Below are positions 15,434 through 19,237 of a stretch of 19,237 nt of DNA, piece after piece. Source of the stretch: CAG-826 sp964654155 (GTDB taxonomy: Bacteria; Bacillota_I; Bacilli_A; RFN20; CAG-826); the NCBI GenBank assembly GCA_964654155.1, contig CAZZGL010000021.1, positions 1 through 19,237 of the forward strand. The letters are read 5' to 3'. The notes under the pieces were generated by a model. It made no database searches. It worked only from the letters and a program-made list of their open reading frames with translations, and was not told the DNA's origin. Position 1 is the first letter of the stretch, and the number at the start of each line of letters is the position of its first letter. The position numbers were made by a program, and so were the translations under genes.

Positions 15434-16255
15434 ATGAACACTTTAATCGAAAAAATTATCAATCAACAAATTAATAAAATAGAAAGAATTAATCTTGGAT
15501 TAAGTAACAATGACTATAATGTTAATGATTTATTTTTTGTTCGTATTCCTAAAAATAAAAAAAGACCAGATTATGAACCTCTACAAGAATATTTAATAGA
15601 AGAACAAATTGGAAAACAATTTCACCCTTCAATCAACAACATATATTTTGACAAGGAATCTGGTATAAAAGTTTGTAATCTAATTTCAAACTTTATTGTT
15701 TTTGATAACCAAAATATCGTATTTACCCATATCCGTTTAATTGCTCATGCATTAAAATCACTGCACTCAATTAAAATTGATAATGTTAAGGCATTTAACC
15801 CAATCGAGAAAATTAAATCATATAAAAAATACTCTTCATCATCATCTTTAGAATATGAAGAACAAATATTACAAGCTTATAGTTATTACCAAAATGATGA
15901 ACAAGTTCTATGCCACAACGACTTAGTCCCAGGTAATATTTTATTCATCGATAAAAGAATCGAGTTAATCGATTATGAATATGCCTCACTTAATGATCCT
16001 TTTTTTGATTTAGCCTCTTTTATTAGTGAAAATAATATTAAAGATCCTATTGCCATTAGATTCTTTTTAGAGCAATACTTTAAAACGCCTATTAGACAAG
16101 AACAATATCAAAAATTAAATGTATTTATTAATCTTAATAATTTACTATGGTATTATTGGGCTTTAATGATGCATAAAATTGATAATATGGATATATATTT
16201 ACAAATTGCACAAGAAAAAAAAGAAAATTTAGATAATTACTTTAATATTAATTAA
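15434..16255 (+). CDS. Choline kinase/LicA-like phosphotransferase (APH fold)
   Basis: The 273-residue product has the choline/ethanolamine kinase layout: an N-terminal GLSNNDYNV (22-30), equivalent to the family's GLTNxxYKV nucleotide loop, then the Brenner-type catalytic motif CHNDLVPGNIL (160-170, Asp163, Asn168). The metal/choline motif LIDYEYASLNDPFFDLA follows (178-194, Asp180). Length is close to LicA (~290). AAAGGAG lies 5 bases before the ATG. The likely reaction is ATP-dependent phosphorylation of choline or a related small alcohol, as used for phosphorylcholine decoration or phospholipid synthesis. No LicB/LicC/LicD or cytidylyltransferase gene is in view, so the substrate is uncertain; other APH-type small-molecule kinases remain possible. 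It stands alone and its 3' end overlaps the next gene tail to tail. Confidence 0.82.
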   Translation: MNTLIEKIINQQINKIERINLGLSNNDYNVNDLFFVRIPKNKKRPDYEPLQEYLIEEQIGKQFHPSINNIYFDKESGIKVCNLISNFIVFDNQNIVFTHIRLIAHALKSLHSIKIDNVKAFNPIEKIKSYKKYSSSSSLEYEEQILQAYSYYQNDEQVLCHNDLVPGNILFIDKRIELIDYEYASLNDPFFDLASFISENNIKDPIAIRFFLEQYFKTPIRQEQYQKLNVFINLNNLLWYYWALMMHKIDNMDIYLQIAQEKKENLDNYFNIN

Positions 16256-16662
16256 AGTCCACAGTTTCCATCACTTTTATAAAAGCAATGATTCTTAAAA
16301 CGTCCTTCTAATGGTCCCCAGAAATCATTTTTACACGGTTTACCTTTTCCAGGTGCTTGAAAATATAAAGCTCGATAGGCAGGATGAGCCCTCCAAAACT
16401 TGATACATTCCATCGCTAATCGCCTTTCTTTTGTTGTTGCGCCACCTTGAAAAAGAGGAATTGTTGTCCCTTCAAAAGCATTCTTTTGAAATACTACTTG
16501 TTCCATTGTTGTTAGCTTTTTAAAAGGCGAACATGTAGCAACAACTCTATTAACAACAACATTTCCCACTAATTTCATTCCAAATTGTCCTTCACCAACT
16601 GCTTCCGCGCGCATAATTCTTCCTAATAATGAAACATCAGAGTCACGATACTTAATTCGCAT
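16252..16662 (-). CDS. SleB/CwlJ-type cell wall hydrolase (Hydrolase_2)
   Basis: The 136-residue product is essentially one Hydrolase_2 domain, the lytic-transglycosylase-type fold of SleB/CwlJ. It has LLGRIMRAEAVGEGQFGM (12-29), with Glu20 in the catalytic position, then LVGNVVVNRV, FQKNAFEG, ECIKFWRAHP, ALYFQAPGKGKP and the C-terminal NHCFYKSDGN. It has neither signal peptide nor membrane helix, resembling CwlJ rather than SleB. Three cysteines in the last ~30 residues (CKN, CFY, NCGL) are notable. AGGTGA sits 7 bases before the ATG. It follows ppa and that gene's terminator on the same strand, and overlaps the choline-kinase-like gene tail to tail by 3 bases. In spore-formers these enzymes act in germination, but related ones occur outside sporulation; no other spore gene is visible here. 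Confidence 0.85.
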   Translation of the reverse strand: MRIKYRDSDVSLLGRIMRAEAVGEGQFGMKLVGNVVVNRVVATCSPFKKLTTMEQVVFQKNAFEGTTIPLFQGGATTKERRLAMECIKFWRAHPAYRALYFQAPGKGKPCKNDFWGPLEGRFKNHCFYKSDGNCGL

Positions 16663-16693
16663 AGTTAATCACCTAGAATATAATATGAGCTAA

Positions 16694-16722
16694 CAAAAAA
16701 AAGAGTACTGAATTAGCACTCT
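16694..16722 (-). terminator. Rho-independent terminator of ppa
   Basis: On the minus strand AGAGTGCT and AGTACTCT form an 8-bp stem (one G-U pair) around a 5-base loop, followed by at least eight T residues (A-run 16695-16702 on the plus strand). The stem begins inside the ppa stop codon. Confidence 0.88.
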
Positions 16723-17251
16723 ATTTCAAAAATTTTTTATTATAATTATCAATTGATTCCTTAATTATTTCAATAGCTTTTTTTCGACCTTCTATTGAAA
16801 GAACTTGAGTATTTTTTCTTTCTAAATTTTTATAAACTTTAAAGAAATGGCAAATTTCATCAAAAATATGTTCCGGAAGTTCACTTAATTCACGATATTG
16901 TCCATAAATTGGATCATTCGCGCATACCGCAATTATTTTTTCATCATTTAACCCGGAATCAACCATATTAACTACTCCAATTGGAAAGCATCTTACAAGC
17001 GCAAGAGGAACAATCGGTTCAGAACATATAACCAATACATCTAAAGGATCATAATCACCGGCATAAGTTCTTGGAATAAAACCATAATTTTGAGGATAAT
17101 GTGTTGAAGTATAAAGAATACGGTCAAGGATTAAAGTACCGGTTTCTTTATCTAATTCATATTTATTTTTACTTCCAGCAGAAATCTCTATACACGCTAG
17201 AAAGTCTTCTGGTTGCACTCTTGTAGAAGATACATCATGCCAAATATTCAT
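16721..17251 (-). CDS. ppa: Inorganic pyrophosphatase, family I
   Basis: This soluble enzyme hydrolyses pyrophosphate, pulling biosynthetic reactions forward. The start is ATG 17251, with AAAGGGG upstream; an in-frame ATG at 17278 is less well placed. The 176-residue product has the family I active-site set: Glu22 (EIS), Lys30 and Glu32 in KNKYELD, Arg44 (LDRIL), YPQNYGFIPRT (52-62, Tyr56) and the signature GDYDPLDVLV (65-74) with Asp66, Asp68 and Asp71. The NDEKIIAV and HFFKVYKNLE segments follow. Many Bacilli use the unrelated family II enzyme (PpaC), so family I here is a minor lineage clue. It is divergent from the thioredoxin-like lipoprotein gene. Confidence 0.95.
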   Translation of the reverse strand: MNIWHDVSSTRVQPEDFLACIEISAGSKNKYELDKETGTLILDRILYTSTHYPQNYGFIPRTYAGDYDPLDVLVICSEPIVPLALVRCFPIGVVNMVDSGLNDEKIIAVCANDPIYGQYRELSELPEHIFDEICHFFKVYKNLERKNTQVLSIEGRKKAIEIIKESIDNYNKKFLK

Positions 17252-17313
17252 ATTTTCAACCCCTTTTCTATTACTCATAATATCAAACCAAACATTTTTT
17301 GTACATAATAGAA

Positions 17314-17341
17314 TTTAAATATTTAAAAAATATGGTATACT
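17314..17341 (+). promoter_or_regulatory. Promoter of the thioredoxin-like lipoprotein gene
   Basis: TATACT (17336-17341) with an upstream TG-G (17333-17335, extended -10), and TTTAAA (17314-17319) as a weak -35 at 16 bases. A strong GAGGTGAGG ribosome-binding site follows at 17351-17359. Confidence 0.6.
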
Positions 17342-17363
17342 AACAAAAAAGAGGTGAGGAAAA

Positions 17364-17915
17364 ATGAAAAAAAGGCTCGTTATGCTATTATTAGTAACAT
17401 CTTTATTAACTTCATGTAATTCTACTTTTTTTATCAAAGGCCTGCCTACAAATAAAAAAATACCTCTTTTAAAAAATGAAAATTATGTTAAACCTAATGA
17501 TAAAAAATACTCAGAATTAGAATATGCTGATTACTTTGAAATAGTAACAACGACAAATATCCTTACTAAAGCTGATAATAAAGAAAGTTTTGTTGTCTAT
17601 TTTTATTCATTAGCTTGTTATAATTGTATTGAAGTTAAACCTCTTTTTTTTAAATATATCTGTGAAACACAATATGTATTTAATGCATTAGAAGTAAGTG
17701 TTGATGGAGAAAATGTATTTTACGTTGGTAGTGTTTTAAAAGAGCATTTTGGTAATGATTTTGATGATAATGATTTTGGTACACCAAAGTTATACTTTTT
17801 CTTAGAAGGAAAAATCATTGCCGATTGCAAATTAACAAAAAGACAAAGAAATGATTATAATTTATTAAAAGACTTATTAAATAGTTATGTTAAGCCTAAA
17901 GAAATTAATGAATAA
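17364..17915 (+). CDS. Thioredoxin-like lipoprotein with a CYNC motif
   Basis: The 183-residue product begins with a lipoprotein signal (MKKRLVMLLLVTSLLTSC; lipobox LTSC, Cys18). The mature region, from about residue 55, fits a thioredoxin fold: FVVYFYSLACYNCIEVKP (77-93) supplies strand-CxxC-helix with CYNC (Cys85, Cys88), and FGTPKLYFFLEGK (138-150) supplies the cis-Pro loop (Pro141) and following strand. It is therefore probably a membrane-anchored extracytoplasmic thiol-disulfide protein, although the residue pair YN between the cysteines is unusual and no DsbD/CcdA partner is adjacent. Two further Cys (100 and one late) are present. It is monocistronic, with its own promoter and a strong terminator. 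Confidence 0.75.
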   Translation: MKKRLVMLLLVTSLLTSCNSTFFIKGLPTNKKIPLLKNENYVKPNDKKYSELEYADYFEIVTTTNILTKADNKESFVVYFYSLACYNCIEVKPLFFKYICETQYVFNALEVSVDGENVFYVGSVLKEHFGNDFDDNDFGTPKLYFFLEGKIIADCKLTKRQRNDYNLLKDLLNSYVKPKEINE

Positions 17916-17966
17916 AAGACAATTCCTATCAGAACCTATATAATTCTCTAAGAATTGTCTTTTTTT
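17914..17966 (+). terminator. Rho-independent terminator between convergent genes
   Basis: A perfect 12-bp stem (17914-17925 with 17952-17963; arm core AAAGACAATTC) surrounds a 26-base loop and runs into seven T residues (17960-17966). Four T residues follow the other arm on the minus strand, so it may also stop transcription of the convergent GNAT gene. The stem starts within the lipoprotein stop codon. Confidence 0.82.
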
Positions 17967-17979
17967 ATCTTTTAAATTT

Positions 17980-19101
17980 TTATTCAAGTGGTAAAATCCA
18001 ACAACGACGACGTTTATGTTGACGATGTTTAAATAATTTCCATTGAGCTTGAACTTCGGCATTTGACTCTAGTTCTGGACCAGTTTCAGCATATTTAATG
18101 CCATTTTTAATACAAGACTTAATACCCTCATTTAAAATAATTGCGTTTACGCCATTACCAACATATTCAGGAATAACGCCTATTCCATATAAATCAACAG
18201 TATCATTCTTTTTGAGATTTCTTAACAAAGTAATCATACCAGGAATTGTAACTCGACCATTACATTTTTTCATACCTTTATTGATAGAAGGCGCTAAAAG
18301 GCCATAACCAACTATTTTGTCATCAGGTGTTTTAACAACATAAGCGTATTCAGTATTTAAAATAATACCTAAATTATCAATAAATTCATCTTTTTGACGT
18401 TCATTTAATTCAGTATATCCATATAATTTAGCATATACTTGATTCATAATATCTAAGCAACTATAAACATAAGTTAATAACTCTTTTTTAGTTTTGCATT
18501 TATGAACTCTATATCCGAATTTATCCATAGAACGCTTAGCAAGTTTTTCAAGAAGAGGGACCGGTTCTGATGGTATTTCAATACGATATTCCACCCATTC
18601 ACATTCTTTAACAAATCCCATAGCTTCCATATGCTCAATATAATATGGATCATTATAGATGGTAATATACATAGAATCTTCTTCAAAGCCTTCAATAAGC
18701 ATACCTTCTTTATCTAAATCAGAAAATCCAATAGGACCAATTATTTCTTTAGCACCTAATTCAATAGCCCAAGCTTTAATTGTATCCACAAGTGCTTTAG
18801 ATACTTCCTTATCATCAATAAAATCAAATCGAGTAATTCTCATTTGATTCTTGCCAACTTTTTCAATGTACTTGCGGTTATGAATACCCGCGATACGACC
18901 AACTATTTTCTTATCTTTATACGCTAAGAAACAACGAACATCCGACCATTCAAATGCACCATTTTTTTCTGGTAAGAACATTGCCATTTCATCAGCGACT
19001 AAAGATGGAATATAATGTGGGTTATCTTTATATAAATCATTGATAAACTTACAAAACTTTTTTAATTCTTTTTTTGTCTTAACTTCTCTAATTTCTATCA
19101 T
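17980..19101 (-). CDS. GNAT-family N-acetyltransferase-like protein of ~370 residues
   Basis: The 373-residue product resembles a large, poorly characterised GNAT-type family found in Clostridia and Bacteroidetes. The N-terminal half (about 1-175) has IREVKTKKELKKFCKF, an aromatic NPHYIPSL segment, CFLAYKDKKIVGRIAGI (GNAT strands with the typical GRI beta-bulge) and EIIGPIGFSDLDKEGMLIEG. The C-terminal half has VGYGLLAPS, LYGIGVIPEYVGNGVNAII, equivalent to the acetyl-CoA loop, and the family-typical ending ETGPELESNAEVQ...KHRQHKRRRCWIL. No substrate can be assigned. A perfect AGGAGGT precedes the ATG, and an extended -10 promoter lies about 30 bases further up, so it is likely well expressed. 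It is monocistronic and convergent with the thioredoxin-like lipoprotein gene. Confidence 0.78.
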   Translation of the reverse strand: MIEIREVKTKKELKKFCKFINDLYKDNPHYIPSLVADEMAMFLPEKNGAFEWSDVRCFLAYKDKKIVGRIAGIHNRKYIEKVGKNQMRITRFDFIDDKEVSKALVDTIKAWAIELGAKEIIGPIGFSDLDKEGMLIEGFEEDSMYITIYNDPYYIEHMEAMGFVKECEWVEYRIEIPSEPVPLLEKLAKRSMDKFGYRVHKCKTKKELLTYVYSCLDIMNQVYAKLYGYTELNERQKDEFIDNLGIILNTEYAYVVKTPDDKIVGYGLLAPSINKGMKKCNGRVTIPGMITLLRNLKKNDTVDLYGIGVIPEYVGNGVNAIILNEGIKSCIKNGIKYAETGPELESNAEVQAQWKLFKHRQHKRRRCWILPLE

Positions 19102-19131
19102 AAATACCTCCTAGAACTTAAGAATGCTCAC

Positions 19132-19160
19132 ATTATAGCATAGATAAATTAATTAGTAAA
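19132..19160 (-). promoter_or_regulatory. Promoter of the GNAT-family gene
   Basis: On the minus strand TTTACT (19155-19160), a 17-base spacer ending TG-C, and TATAAT (19132-19137): a near-consensus promoter with extended -10. Confidence 0.78.
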
Positions 19161-19200
19161 TTAAGGTAAATTTTATCAAAACCAACCTGAAGTGAAAAGT

Positions 19201-19235
19201 TAATTTCCACTTTAAGACCCGCAAAGTTGAAATTA
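19201..19235. repeat. Inverted repeat at the right edge of the window
   Basis: TAATTTCCACTTT (19201-19213) and AAAGTTGAAATTA (19223-19235) are inverted copies with 12 of 13 positions pairing around a 9-base spacer (AAGACCCGC). The spacer is more G+C-rich than its surroundings, and no T-run follows within the window. This could be the end of an insertion element or a regulatory stem; the window stops before this can be judged. Confidence 0.35.
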
Positions 19236-19237
19236 GT

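Noticed and set aside
17877..18062. Short minus-strand open frame spanning the terminator at 17914-17966
   Set aside because: It runs through a strong 12-bp terminator hairpin and overlaps the ends of both convergent genes, with no SD or family.

Overview
The window comes from an A+T-rich genome (about 70% A+T by eye) using the standard genetic code: UGG encodes Trp, and UGA is used as a stop in several ATGA overlaps. Gene content and order point to a low-GC Firmicute close to Bacilli/Erysipelotrichales or the RF39-like uncultured gut lineages. The evidence is the gmk-priA...rsmB-rlmN-stp-prkC-rsgA-rpe / rpmB neighbourhood, a Firmicute-type RqcH (FbpA), TrmL, a family I pyrophosphatase, a SleB/CwlJ-type hydrolase and short leaders with strong Shine-Dalgarno (SD) sequences. 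The lineage is an inference, not a demonstrated assignment.

Layout. (1) 130-2466 (+): a three-gene operon with an ECF-like sigma factor, a single-pass membrane protein that looks like its anti-sigma partner, and a lipoprotein of unknown function. (2) 2645-2836 (+): rpmB with its own promoter and terminator. (3) 9095-2914 (-): a tightly packed operon, rsmB-like, rlmN, stp, prkC, rsgA, rpe and a six-helix membrane protein. Most junctions overlap by 1-4 bases, and the operon ends in a terminator back-to-back with that of rpmB. A perfect 22-bp palindrome lies in its upstream region. (4) 9278-9925 (-): a 5'-truncated DUF4143 remnant. (5) 13363-9992 (-): gmk, priA and a DUF1904-like protein with a Cys/His-rich tail, driven by a consensus promoter. 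(6) 13493-17915: rqcH (+), trmL (-), a choline-kinase-like gene (+), a cell-wall hydrolase (-), ppa (-) and a thioredoxin-like lipoprotein (+), with several convergent or divergent pairs. (7) 19101-17980 (-): a GNAT-family protein with a strong promoter. The last ~40 bases hold an inverted repeat that may be the edge of another element.

How the genes relate. The central block joins translation and ribosome biogenesis (L28, RsgA, RlmN, the RsmB-like protein, RqcH, TrmL) to Ser/Thr phosphorylation (Stp/PrkC) and housekeeping enzymes (Gmk, PriA, Rpe, Ppa). Compared with the usual Firmicute cluster, rpoZ, coaBC, def and fmt are absent from between gmk and rsmB. The metal-tail protein and the DUF4143 remnant occupy the def-fmt position. 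The rsmB homologue has lost every catalytic signature I can locate, and PrkC is reduced to a soluble kinase domain without PASTA repeats. No intergenic stretch exceeds 300 bases. No tRNA, rRNA, CRISPR array or intact mobile element was seen.
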